Shown: positions 22,646-34,438 of the stretch, piece after piece | How the letters are laid out: each line of letters opens with the position of its first letter | Position numbering within the stretch: the first letter of the stretch is position 1 | Program-made: the position numbers and the translations under genes | Assembly: GCA_036852015.1 (NCBI GenBank) | Contig: JAANDG010000513.1 | Span: 1-64,000, forward strand | Direction: 5' to 3' | Length of the DNA: 64,000 nucleotides | Origin: Pelodera strongyloides | Lineage: Eukaryota > Nematoda > Chromadorea > Rhabditida > Rhabditidae | Notes under the pieces: generated by a model | Seen by the model: the letters and a program-made list of their open reading frames with translations, nothing else | Database searches by the model: none | Told to the model about the DNA's origin: nothing

Positions 22646-24925
22646 TCATGCACGTCTGATAACAAATACGCGAATTGGTGCTGTACTAAACGAGATTGTT
22701 TGTGTTCGTCCGATGAATTGCTTGGTCAGTTCTTTCCTTAGCGTCTGAAAATAGATTTGATAATTTTCCACTGACCATTGCAAGTGGCCATCATTTCGCT
22801 CGGCTAGTCTGTATCATAAGGAAGTCTCGGAAATTAATAAGACTTAGGCTTAGGCTTAGGCTTAGGCTTAGGGGTTGGAAATTAGACACGCACATATTAT
22901 GTTGTGCAGAGCTGCAGTTTCCCTCTGGCACTAAATGTATTCTTTTAAATTTGTTCTATTGCTTGCCTGTTGGACATACGACGATGTCATTAATGTAATT
23001 TATAACATCTTTTATACATGTAACCATTTAACCTTTTATACGGCCATAGATGTAGTATACGACCAACAGATATAGTGGCCTTTTACACATTCTGTGTCTA
23101 CATAAAGATGAAGTAAAACCAGAAATGATTACTGACTCGACTTGCGAATAACAATAACCAAATCGGTGTAAGGCTGTTTATATCTGATACATTTGGGTTA
23201 CTTTCTACAATCCAAAAGTGTTCTGGAGAATCAGCTGCGTGTGTGCTTTGGCAAATCTGAAGACTCCAAAAACGGTTGTTAATAATTTCTCTCTTCTCTC
23301 TCTCTCTCTCTCTCTCACAAACTTCTCCCCGTCCTCTCTCGCTCCGGCATACGAATGTAAAAAAGTGACCTGCTGCACAGCAATCAATAGTTGTAAAAGA
23401 AAAATGATAATTGTTGTGGTGTATAAAGTGGCCTGAAATAAATCCTTAGCCTTTGGGTGAATATTATAACGACTGCTATGTTAGAGAACGAAGGCTCGAC
23501 CCCCAAACAAAACCTGCGGGCACCCCTATTTTATGTCCATAGCGCGCGAACCCGCCAAGTTCTGGGCCCACTGACGACGGCAATCCAGCGAGTCTATCCA
23601 TTGAAAACGATTTTCATATCTATTCAATTAGTACAAGTAAATGAAAGGTGAGGAAACATGTATTGTGGTTGTTAAAGTGATCTCTACCTCATAATTCGGT
23701 TGGGCGCTTAATTGCTTTGTACGTCGTCTATTAATGAGCACCACTAAGGTAGTGACGTTGATTAAGAAATTTACCAAATAAACAGAATAAAAGTAAAAAA
23801 AGATGATCACCCCTTTCGTATACTGAAATTTTGCATTAGCAAATCATATCACTCGGAAATTAGTGTGTTCCATCGGAAGGCAATAATTATGTTGAAAAAG
23901 GCCTCTGGCTAATTTCTGATCTCTCTATGGGATTGACGCGTATCGTAGATCATGCAGAAAAAAATATGTTTATGGTTTATTACAAAGAAACTACAAAATC
24001 CCATAAAGTGCACATTTTGTTCCCAAGAGAATGAGAACTAACACTGGTTTCGGATGCCTTATGACAGTATACGAAAACCGAGCTGGTTAATTGCTCGTTT
24101 TTGAATAATTTCCATTGTGCTCCAGTAATTAATACGCGCCAATTGACAAGTATAGCGAGAGTGAGCATGAAAATTGCGACTGGAATGCACAGGAACCTCC
24201 ATATCTGAAAATTTATTCACAAACCGTAATTGGGCAATTATCATTCTAGCAATTAGCAATGGATACATGACCCCTGATGGGTCACTTCAGAATGTTACTT
24301 ATTGCTTATTTTAACTTTGTGAACAGAATTCTCTGATTGTGAGATGTGTTCCCAATAGCAAAACACACGCATGCACGATATTTGCCATGTCAAAACTTAT
24401 CCTTTCTTAACTAAGAAATAACTCTGAATAAAACAAAGAAAACAAAAACCAACCAACCCTCGTATATTTTGATGGAAAACTTATAGCGGTGAGGCGATTG
24501 AGACTTATTGCCAGACAACCAAAAAGTTGAACATACGATACCACGTAGAACATGTAGAGCAAAATAGTCGCTGATAATTCGGAAAACCCCAGATATACGG
24601 AATTTATTAGGCCTGTGCCGGGGATACGTACCACAATTAGATTTAAAAAATGAACAAATATATCCTGAAACAGCATTTTCTGTAAACTATTGTGGTATAC
24701 AACAAAACCGGCTAAAAGAACAACTTTCCCAAAAGAAATGCCCAATTAAAAGATGGAACTCACGTTAACTGCTGATAAAACAAATAATTTGAAGAATGGA
24801 GACCTAAGCGTTGTATGTCCTTTAGATACAGCTCTCCACACACAAAAACACAATAAAATAGTAGGAAGAGCTAGTAATATTGATACAATTGTCGAACAGA
24901 ATTCGAATAAATCTACGGAAGACAT
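22646..24925 (-). CDS. Seven-transmembrane nematode chemoreceptor (Srv/Srg-like GPCR)
   Basis: Exons on the minus strand are 24764-24925, 24458-24664, about 24058-24204, 23688-23822, 23370-23432, 23137-23256 and 22646-22744. This gives about 310 residues with stop TGA at 22646. The segments lie in receptor order: TM1 (STIVSILLALPTILLC), TM2 (SPFFKLFVLSAVN onward), TM3 ending SLNRLTAISFPSKY, TM4 (IWRFLCIPVAIFML), TM5 (FYSVYLVNFLINV), TM6 (TTTIIIFLLQLLIAV), TM7 (LTPIWLLLFASR), then TLRKELTKQFIG. The LNRLTAISFPSKY motif and overall plan fit the Srv/Srg serpentine group. Every intron is in phase 0. The ATG at 24925 follows a GCTTCAG acceptor, so it is possibly trans-spliced. The end of exon 3 is uncertain: a GC donor at 24057 or GT at 24072. 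It probably acts in a sensory neuron membrane. Confidence 0.85.
22844..22872. repeat. Interstitial nematode telomere repeat (TTAGGC)4 plus TTAGG
   Basis: Four perfect TTAGGC units and a partial fifth, the standard nematode telomeric hexamer, lie in the last intron of the chemoreceptor gene. Confidence 0.95.
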
Positions 24926-25659
24926 TTCTGAAGCAACCGGCTTGGTACATATGTCTTGTTTAATAAAAGGCAACTAATAGTGCTTGCAATAATACATATT
25001 TAATATCAAAAAAGTAAGCAGTATTCATCACTGTGTGTATGAACGTAGGGAGTCGAATCGAATACGTCAAAAAAAAAAAAAAAAAAATTTGAAATTTTAT
25101 TGCCACCTAAAATATTGTCTTGAACAAGATGTGATCATGAAAAGGGACCAAATAGTGCCACGTGGTATTTTCGAAATGAAAACGATAAATCATGCACATA
25201 ACATAAGAATAATTCAAATGAAAATAAATCACAAAAACGAAAAAAATGCTTAAATGTTGGCCTATCCTAAGCATCGGAGACACGTAAAAAGATCGATTGA
25301 TTTATAGACATACTTAATTTTGGCATATGAAATAACAATTTGTGTGGCGATTTTTCCACATTTTTAGAAAACGTGCGTTGAGCATAGACGCTCAGAAGAA
25401 AAAGAAGCAGTATAAGAAATTTGGTCTTCCCAAAACATTAAAAAAATATTATTGTTGTAGAAATGCTCTGAGACCAGCAAGAAAAATTAACTATGCTTTT
25501 TTTGGAAAAACTTACTTATTGTGCAGGTGATTGATGGAATTAGTATATTTGATTGTGCTTACTCATTATTACAAGAATTAGTAAACTAGTTGTGTGCAAA
25601 CGGAAAAAAATATGGAAATACTTTCTTCATTCCTAAACACTCTCCTACACTGAGAGCCG

Positions 25660-25770
25660 ATGAGTTGCGCGCCGCACCATTTCGGGAAACAAAATGCGCG
25701 CCGCAAAGGAATGGGAAACAAAATGCGCGCGGAATAGAAATGGCGCGCAAATTGTTTCCCGAAAAGGTTA
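25660..25770. repeat. CpG-rich short tandem and inverted repeat
   Basis: About three units of a 28-30 base motif combine GCGCGCCGC with GGGAAACAAAAT. They are followed by an inverted copy (GCGCGCAAATTGTTTCCCGAA). It is strikingly richer in CpG than its surroundings. Confidence 0.7.
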
Positions 25771-26753
25771 TATGAGAGACAGCGGAGTTATGAGAGACAA
25801 AATGTGAGTATCGATGCACAGCCAAAACTAGGTAACGTAAAAGGATTGGCTGAAACACACTGTTTTTTGTTCACTGTTTAGAGTTTTAGAGTTTTAGTTA
25901 GAGTGTGTTTTGCTGTTTTCTAGTGACTTTTCAGTTCTATTTCAAAATACAGAAAATGTAAAAGGTTAGAAAGTAAGTAATACATTCTTAACCTTATAAT
26001 TATTGAGCAACGGATCTCGAAAGCACAGCGTAACGAGTCGAGAACTACAGTGTAGAAGCTTACATCGAGCAAAAAGGTTACGTCTCGCTTCGCTATATTT
26101 AGATAACTATGCTCCCCAGAGAGAAAGTTTTGACAGCAAAGTTCCATGCCCATAGTATAGTATGTAAGTGAAAATATGGGTTGAGAACACATTTTTTCTA
26201 AAAGACCGGCGATTATCTTTAGTTCGGAAAGTGTAGACGAAGTTGCATAGACTCTAATCTAGCAGCAGAAGTCTCTAAGGCGTATCCTAAAAGCTATGTG
26301 CATGCAGCTAGCCATAAATAAGGATTTATCTCCTCAAACCCTTTTTTAGAAAAAAAAGACTGAGCGCAAATATCTGTAGTGTATCTTGATCTTGCAACAT
26401 CTTATTATACTAAATGGGTAACAATTTACACATTGCACTAAACAATAAGAACGAGCGCATGGCTATATTTCGTGTACTGTTTGTTACACTATATGTCTAC
26501 GCATTACATATAACTTGAGAGTTTCCAGTAGCTTTACGTGAGTATGCATGCACCCGGCACGTCACACGGACAATGGGGCAATTACTTATAAAAGGAACGC
26601 ATAATCAAAGTTGTGCCCAAAGATTAAAATGTGTACATGTAGTCCCACTCCCATACAAAGTCTCGTGCAAGCATACGAATTGTAAGAATACAGTTGCGAA
26701 TAGAACCCGTAGTACTGGTGGTGCCGCATTCCAGTGGCAAGTGCGCTGAGTAC

Positions 26754-27026
26754 AACATAATAAACAATGGGCCACGTCTAACACACATAAAACATTACTG
26801 TCGTAGTTTGCCCAGAAAAGAGGACCACCAGTGCTTGTAGTTTAAGGTGTGTGATGGCCCCACGGTCTACGCGAAAGAGGTATCGCACCTCGAATAAACG
26901 CTGACAGTGCAAAATAATAAACAATGGGTCACATCAGCATAACACACATTACTGATTATATGCCCTGATGATACTCGTAGGTGCCCAGGAAAGGGGACCA
27001 CCAGTGGTGTGTGATGGCACGATGGT
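26754..27026. repeat. Tandem duplication, about 160-base period
   Basis: Two diverged units share AATAATAAACAATGGG, a run of AACACACAT, ATTACTG, then GAGGACCACCAGTG or GGGGACCACCAGTG and GTGTGATGGC in the same order. They start near 26754 and 26912. A fragment with CTGGTGGTGCCGC just left of 26754 may be an older third unit. Confidence 0.7.
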
Positions 27027-27282
27027 ATGCCCGTAATTATGTACAATTTGCGCAATAAGTGAGCCACAAGTGCTTCAGCTGGAATTGTACGCCTTTGGCT
27101 CATCCGCATTTGCTGTCCACCCTGTAACTGTATATTACGGATGCGTGATGCAGCTCATTGTGACCTACCGGGAGCGAGTCTCTAACTTACAAAAATTGTG
27201 CATACAAACTAGAGGAAAATTATAGACTGAGCGTTAGCTCGAGAGTTTATGTTATTTGCCTTCTGTCCTATTTGTTTTTTAT

Positions 27283-27721
27283 TTAAAGGATCGCAGTCAC
27301 TACGAAATCGTCGTTTTTCTTCGAGTTACTTGTATTTAGTAAAGAATGGAGACAAATACTTTACCAAAACCGAATAATTTGAATTCCAACTCAGGGAGTG
27401 AACAAGTAGAAAAGTAGTTCTACTTAACTACAGCAGGATCACGAAACGTGTTCATAAAGCTGCTTCCCGATCGGGAGTATTCAAATTATTTCGGCAAATA
27501 TCTGCATATTATATCTTTACATATAGTGCAAGGGTCTGCAGGCATATCACTACACGTTTCATAATCCCGCGGTAGTTAAGTAGAACTACTTTTCTACTTG
27601 TTCACTCCCTGAGTTGGAATTCAAATTATTCGGTTTTGGTAAAGTATTTTTCTTTATTCTTTACTAAATTCAAGTAAACTCGAAGCAAAATGATGATTTT
27701 GGAGTGACTGCGATCCTTTAA
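27283..27721. mobile_element. Large palindromic TTAA-bounded element (family C)
   Basis: 439 bp, TTAA at both ends. The termini are AAGGATCGCAGTCACT and AGTGACTGCGATCCTT. The arms stay complementary for well over 100 bases each (for example CAGGGAGTGAACAAGTAG against CTACTTGTTCACTCCCTG) around a unique centre of about 150 bases. Non-coding. Confidence 0.85.
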
Positions 27722-27999
27722 TCCACAACATAAGGGTTATCCATACAGTCGTACTACAGTGCTACAGTCCCCATCGTTCATTTTCTGCACAAAATTCTCC
27801 TGGAAAGCCTTGCGGTGCATTTTGGTTAACTATAACGATATTCGCTTGTTGGGAGTTCAGTAAAAGTAAGTTAAACTCCGAGAAAAAGCAATTACAGTTG
27901 TTGTGGTTACAGGAACAGTATTAAACGAGTAAAACATTCCGCTAAAAATGTGAACGACGAATTATGGTCAAGAAGGCACGAGGTTGGTTACTATTCTTC

Positions 28000-28150
28000 T
28001 TAAAGCGAAATACCGGCCGGTTTTTGAAACGCATCGTGGAAAACTGAATTCGTACGAATTTATGCTAATCTGCTCTAATTTAGCTCGATTTTTTATTCTA
28101 ATTTATTGTCATAATCTTAACAATAATGCGGGTGCTGGTGTACTGGATTA
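28000..28150. mobile_element. MITE family A, left arm and centre only
   Basis: The left end TTAAAGCGAAATACCGGCCGG is followed by TTTTTGAAACGCATCGTGG and the family's AT-rich centre. The right terminal repeat is missing. Confidence 0.75.
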
Positions 28151-28582
28151 TCAGTGTTATGTATTATATCGACCTTATTATGTCGCATTGTAAAATATAA
28201 ATGGCATCGATGAAAATCGATGGAAAGTCGGAAAACAATAGTTATTCATGTTTTAGGTGCACTCGTAAAGTTTTGTAGTTTGCTTAGGCACTATCGCCAT
28301 AAAATTATAATTGTAAAATTTTTTAAATCAATTTCCTAGGGGAAACGTTGCAGATTCTTTTTTTCCTCCAAAAAAATGTTAAACTGTTCAGCAGCAGAAC
28401 AATGCAGGTAATGTACCCCACAAACATCTATAAAGTGGTAACATATCGCTAAAAACAACAGTGTCAAAAAAGCTAGAGACACCGAAAAATGTACATCCTG
28501 CTTCAATTATGAATATTCAAAAATCATCGCTAGCGAGTGCTTCACACGCACATGCTTTTGACTGACTTTGGTGGAACTGCAT

Positions 28583-28766
28583 TTAAAGCGAAATAGTAGC
28601 CGGTGTTTGAAACGCATTGTGGACACGAGCATTATTATGCAGCATATGCAAATGAACATAAATTAGAATAAAAAAAAAGCGAGTTAAATTCGAGCAAATT
28701 AGCATAAATACGTAAAAGTTCAGCGTCCACGAGGCGTTTCAAAAATCAGCCGATATTTCGCTTTAA
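28583..28766. mobile_element. MITE family A copy, full length
   Basis: 184 bp with TTAA borders. The left end is AAGCGAAATAGTAGCCGG, the right CAGCCGATATTTCGCTT. The centre holds ATGCAAATGAACATAAATT and GAGCAAATTAGCATAAAT. Confidence 0.85.
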
Positions 28767-29161
28767 GAGAATCCAGTATCTTGTTTTTGATTTGAATGCT
28801 TTCTTAAAGTGTTTTTATGTGTCCGTTTTCGTACGTCCCTTTCGCTTTCGCTTCGTTTGTTCAAAGTCTGATCTGGGACGCCCGCAGGCTCTTTTCTGCT
28901 ACTAAACGCCATCCACTTACGTACCCCTTATTGACATCTAATCTAATGAAACGATCTTTGAAAGTTGGGCATTTAGTTTTCCTTATTACAGTGCAAAAGT
29001 ACTCTAGGATCAATCATCAACAGAAGAACCACTTTCCATTCTTTTCCTCATCCTTGCTCTTGTTCTACATGAAACGGACGATTTATTTATTTATTATTTA
29101 TTTATTTCGCCTGAAACAATGCAATTAGGATCACGTGTTAATCAGACTAATGATTGGACAG

Positions 29162-29335
29162 TTCAAAGCGAAATACCGGCCGGTTTTTGAAATGCATCGT
29201 GGACAATTGAATTCCTACGTCTTTATTCTAAATTACTCGAATTTCGCTCCATTTTTTATTCTAATTTATGTTCATTTGCTAATGCTGCATACGAATGCTG
29301 GTGTACTCGGTGTTTCAAAAACCGTTTTGATGCTT
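29162..29335. mobile_element. MITE family A copy, diverged
   Basis: The left border is TTCA instead of TTAA, then AAGCGAAATACCGGCCGG. The arm is well kept. The right arm stops at GTTTCAAAAACCG with no terminal TTTCGCTTTAA. It lies about 400 bp from the 28583 copy. Confidence 0.75.
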
Positions 29336-30980
29336 CTGTCCTCAACTTTCTACTACACATTTTTTGAGCATGTTTGGCATAATCAGAACCTACAAGTGAC
29401 AAGTAAATACTTTTTTGATACTACCTCTCTTACTAAAATTAGTATTGTCCGGTCTCCGGCCCCTCCGCACAGAGCAATAATATACTGTAACTTTACGTAA
29501 AATATAGGTTTTTGATCTACGAGCTAAAACCTTTAGAAAATTCCAAATTGAGTATCCCTACTCGCTCGGAAGTCCAAATTAAATCAAAAGTACACCTAAA
29601 ATCCTTCCGGTGTTTTCCACTAAACCGGAAATTTGCCTAACACCTCTTTATAATTTCATTAGCCGATTTCAAAAGCTTTGCATTACCACGCACGTTCAAA
29701 TTCCATCGATTTTGAGTGTTTACCTCTACTAGATTTTATGAGAATTGTTACTTTTACTTTCTTCAAACAATTCAAGGGCGAAAGTCGCACTTGTGACTTG
29801 GTGTAAGAAGTGCACCAAATCCAAATGTGTATAAAAAGTACACCTTACTAAAACAATAAACATTATATTGTTAAGTAGATATATAAGTAGTATAAGAGAA
29901 GGATATGGTGTGACCTCATGATTCGAAAAAGAAGAAACGTGACTGAGTTTATTGTTCTGAGCAAGTGCATACTCTCTTGTTTTAATTGAAATCTCTACAT
30001 ACTCTCCTAAGGTTGGGGACTGAGACAAAAATGAGCATATCTCAACGAGTACTTGAGCTTATGAATTGATATTAGGATCATATTTGAATTTGAATTTTTT
30101 TTGCACTTGATAAAAATAAGTACAAAGTAACGATCGCGAAAAGAGTTACTCTTACAATTAGTGCAGCTTTTTTCTATGTTTTGTCTTGTAGTTATAATCA
30201 AAAAAGCCCATTTTGCGTTATCCACTATTATGCCACGAGACGGTTATCGCCGCCTGAGGCGACTTTCCAATACTTCAAGGTTCAAAATGCAGGAACAATG
30301 ATTACACAAGTACACTTCTGTGAAACGTTTGCAACGTATATTGAAAAAAATCATGCAATAAGATTGATTTCGCTTGCTCAAGACTGAGTGAGCTCCGGCT
30401 CTCCTTTTATAGCCTTTAGATATTCTAATTTGCTTGTCGGAACTTCATTGTGAACATCCAAACTTTTAAACTCATCTCCTTTATATTATGCAATATCCAC
30501 TGCATTTTGTGCTATGCAAAACGGTTTAGTAATTCTGCGGTTTTTGAATAATTGCCAATTTATTGCAGAATCATGGTTTCTTCATATGTGAGTAAATCAG
30601 CATAGTAAAAGATGTAAACGTGCATTTCTCTTTCAAGATGATTTCACTGCGATCGGAGAATTTGTTTCTTTTTTTAATCATGAATAGACAGATAATTAAG
30701 TGCGCATTTTTATTTTCCTCCCTGTTAATTGAACATATTTTGAATTTTAATATTGCAAACCTTTTAACTAATTAATATTAAAAACCTTCTAACTTTTAAA
30801 TAAAAATAGCTCAAAGTGATGACAATGACAAATGACTATATTGTTCTCTTTCTATATTTTTAGCCGGCAACAGCTTTTGACTGATTATGTTAGTTTACAT
30901 ATATATATATGCGAGCTCATCAGTCCGAAGAAAAATTACACTATTAGGGTAGCAAAATTGTTAGGTTAATAAACAATAAA

Positions 30981-31026
30981 CCTCCTCCTCCTCCTCCTCC
31001 TCCTCCTCCTCCTCCTCCTCCTCCTC

Positions 31027-31110
<84 letters not shown>
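30981..31110. repeat. (CCT)n passing into (CT)n
   Basis: About 17 CCT units are followed directly by a nearly perfect CT run of some 80 bases, then CT-rich DNA again at 31230-31325. Confidence 0.95.
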
Positions 31111-31112
<2 letters not shown>

Positions 31113-31330
31113 TTTTTTGTTAATTTCTTGATTTCATTTACTGATTTTCATCTTTTCATGGTTGTCTTGACAACATCCTGTGGATTTGAATTCTGTTGTG
31201 CGAAGTGAAGGTATCCATATCAGACACTATCTCTCTAGCACTCTAACTCTCTATCTCCCACCCTCTCTCTTTTCTCCTGTCTCTTCCCCCTCTCTCCATC
31301 TCTCTCTCTAACTCTCTCTCTCGTCTACAG

Positions 31331-31599
31331 AGCCCCCTGTAGGCCTTCTGCTGCCACTCCATAAATCACCCACGTCTAGAAGAACATATCCGAGCCGCAC
31401 GGATTCAACAAGTTACGTCATCGATCGATATCGTAAAATCGGTCAAGAGTCTTCGATTTTTGACTAATAAATATTGTGACTGTATATATTTGATTGAATC
31501 CTCGACTACTAAGATATTCGGTGCCCCATACAAAGCTAGGCAGTTGAATAATAACTCGACTATACGACGAAGGCCGTGGCACGTCGATGTGACTGAGAG
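31331..31599 (+). other. Coding-like pair of segments, unknown
   Basis: Segment 31331 to the TAA at 31465 follows a CTACAG acceptor and includes SRRTYPSRTDSTSYVIDRYR. Segment 31514-31599 follows CTACTAAG, reads IFGAPYKARQLNNNSTIRRR and ends at GTGGGT. The two do not join in phase with obvious donors. The Ser/Arg/Tyr composition and a DRY triplet resemble the N-terminus of the kinase gene. Relic or unassembled exons. Confidence 0.22.
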
Positions 31600-32261
31600 G
31601 TGGGTACTAATCTAGATAGTCTTATATTGTGACTTTATTTGTATTTACTTTTTTTATTTTTTTTTCAACTAGACCTCTGTGACGGTAGTTTTTCTTTGTG
31701 CACTATCATTGTGATTAGGCGAAATTTTTGTAGAGACGAAGGCAAATCAACAGCTTTTGATGTGTACTGTCTCTCACTAAGTATTGAACTTGTAATGATG
31801 GTTGCTACAATTTAGAATACAGTTTTAATGGAAATGACCAATTGTTGTAAACTGTGATAATACGTTATTTTAGTGATTGTATTAATTTCTGTTCCCTTTC
31901 ATGCCGTGGCCAAAGCATCTCCAAATGGTATACGGTATACGTGTATGGAACTATTTTAGAAAATTCTCTAATGGCTATCAGATGTCAATCAATAGATATA
32001 AAAATAATGTTTGCTAAGTTAGCGACCAGTTATCTTAATAATAGTTTATTGATGGTACGTAATAAACATACACGTAAATCTTGAAACCTTTCAACTATTG
32101 TTCTACACAGAGTCGGTATTTTAACTGCTTTTCCATCTCGGGATCCCATCTTGGAATAGTCGTACAGTAAAGAAATAAGCTTCAAATGTTAGTGCAAATG
32201 CACAGAGGTCATTAAAGGCCGCCTCAGCCTAAGTTTCATAAATTTTGGTTGCAAACGAAAA

Positions 32262-32345
32262 ATTGGGGTTTCGGTCGAGCGGGGATCGAACCCGCATCTT
32301 CAGCTATCCGGGCCAATGCATTTACCATTATGCTACCGGCACCCA
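32262..32345 (-). pseudogene. tRNA-like relic with perfect T-arm
   Basis: Minus strand: an A box (TAGCATAATGG) and a perfect T-arm (GCGGGTTCGATCCCCGC). The anticodon stem pairs only through wobble, the loop (CCGGATA) is not that of a normal tRNA, and the acceptor stem does not close. Likely a tRNA pseudogene or SINE head. Confidence 0.6.
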
Positions 32346-33054
32346 CCACCAATGATTGTTCGCAAAGCGAGTTAAGGTCCGCAATGGCGTCAGTAAAGAA
32401 ATGGCATGGAAAGGCGGAGACCGAGACAATTCCGAGATGGGATTCCGAGATGGAAAAGTTCAGTTAAAATACTGACTCAGGGCGAAAAACCGTCAAACTA
32501 TTGTGGGTACATCGTTCCTTTCACTATTTTATTACAGTCGTCATTAAATTAAACGAGAACAAACAAAAAAATCCATATCGATTTTCTTAAAAGAAATTCA
32601 TTGTCCCGATATCCTTTAACTTTTCTACTCTTTTTAAATAGTAAAGAATACATAACCTACCTTCCCCAGTGTTTACCACTCATTCTAAACCCAACTTTAT
32701 GGAATTTATGTCAGACTTCAAATTTATTTTTAAAATTTAACCGTTGATTTATGCATTTTCTCATATTCACCCGCCACTTTTGGTTGTAATCAAATCCCGG
32801 ATTCGGATAGTGACAAACATACACGGTCTTCATATAGATAGATCCCGTGTTACAATCTCTTCTTTTTTTTTGTGTTAGACCTGGTCGGATTTTTTTTCTA
32901 AAGTTTGGGCTTGAAATCAGTTTTTCTGTTTCATGAAGCAAATTAATTAACAATTCGATTGTTTGGCTGATAATTATAATGATCGCTTTCTGGAGGGATT
33001 TCTTCTTTTGTTTCACAGTTAATAACAGTGAGGGCGGATTAGAACATTTATGTG

Positions 33055-33236
33055 TTTTCTCTCTTTCTCTCTTTCACTCTTTCTCTCTCTCTCTCCTTCT
33101 CTCTCTTTCTCTCTTTCTCTCCATTTCTTCCTCTCTCCCTCTCTCTCGTTCTCTCTTTCTCTCCATTTCTTCCTCTATCTTTCTCTCTTTCTCTCTATTT
33201 CTTCCTCTCTCCTTCTCTCTCTTTCCTTCAAAGTAT
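33055..33236. repeat. (CT)n pyrimidine tract
   Basis: CT/CTTT-rich for about 180 bases. It produces three overlapping Ser/Leu-rich artefact frames. Confidence 0.9.
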
Positions 33237-33277
33237 TGCCACAATTCAACGTTTCACAATATCTCTCGGTCTCATTA

Positions 33278-33728
33278 TTAAAGGGTCAGGCCCACCGTTT
33301 TGAACCCATATTTATTATTTGTTCGTAATTTTTGTAAAGGGTGTTTATTATAAAATATACACACTGAGTTTAAGCTGGCTTTACCATCACGAAGCTTTTC
33401 ACGTTCGCTTTCCTTACAGAGTATACAGTATGGGAAAGCAATTGCACCCTTATTTCCTTGTTGCGCGTGTCCCGCGGGTAGCCGACTGTATAGCCAGGCT
33501 CATAGGGACAGAAAAAAGAGCGATTTGCCCCCGGGACACGCACAATAAGGAAATAAGGGTGCAATTGCTTTTCCATACTGTATACTCTGTAAGGAAAACT
33601 TACGTGAAAAGCTTTGCAATGGTGAAGCCAGTTCAAACACAGTGTGTATATTTTATAACAAACACCCTTTACAAAAATTATGAACAAATAATAAATATAG
33701 GTTTATATCGGTGGGCCTGACCCTTTAA
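33278..33728. mobile_element. Large palindromic TTAA-bounded element (family D)
   Basis: 451 bp with TTAA borders and ends AAGGGTCAGGCCCACCG and CGGTGGGCCTGACCCTT. The arms are complementary almost to the centre, including ATTGCACCCTTATTTCCTTG against the reverse copy. A GC-rich centre has GTCCCGCGGGTAGCC. It relates to the element at 59220-59930. Both strands show open frames only because the sequence is a palindrome. Confidence 0.88.
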
Positions 33729-34362
33729 GTATTTGATGTCTATAGATGCTTTTATCTAGTGAATTAGTGGAGACACTTCAAAGTATTCAAAACAATGAAA
33801 CTATTGGACATATTTTCATATAAACATACTAGTGAATTGAATACGGATCTAACCACCTTCCAGGTTGGTGCAACTTCCAGCACATTCAAATTTCTTTCCT
33901 TTTATTGAAGGATGATGGTTTTTAGTTTGACGGAATTAATTCGTCAAACGAACTTGAAGTCAAATAAAATAAACTGTCATAGGTCGTAGGCTATGTGGAG
34001 AAGCCAAATGTCTCATTTTGGAATAGAATACAGATTTACATGCCCACCATTGAAACCAGCGATCGAATTCGAATTTTGATAGAATATAAAGTTTTCTATT
34101 GATTTATTCCTTCCAAGAGTGAGCTTTATAAAGCATGTCTGTAGGAAGCAAACACCACCATATTTTGATTAAAGTATAGTAATTAAATTATAATTGAACA
34201 CCCAATTCTCGTAAGCCTCCTCCTTTAACAATTTTCCTATTTTCAACGATCATCAATTTGTGTGGTACAATAGAGATATATGAATTCCCTTCTTTTTTCT
34301 ATTATTTCTAACATTTTAAGCTAACAAAGTTCAGAAAGTTTAGTCTTGAATTTTGATGAAGT

Positions 34363-34438
34363 GAGAGAGAGAGGGAGAGAGAGAGTAAGAGAGAGAGAGA
34401 GATACAGAGAGATAGAGAGAGAGATAGAGAGAGAAAGG
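34363..34438. repeat. (GA)n purine tract
   Basis: GA-rich with occasional T, as elsewhere in this interval. Confidence 0.9.

Noticed and set aside
29135..29500. 121-codon open frame, plus strand
   Set aside because: The first half is a family A MITE arm and the rest is unique AT-rich DNA.
30905..30945. CTGATGAG on the minus strand, suggesting a hammerhead ribozyme core
   Set aside because: The following bases do not form stem II and the GAAA strand is absent.
33319..33720. Open frames of 133 (+) and 105 (-) codons with nearly the same protein on both strands
   Set aside because: They are the two readings of a palindromic element (33278-33728), not a gene.
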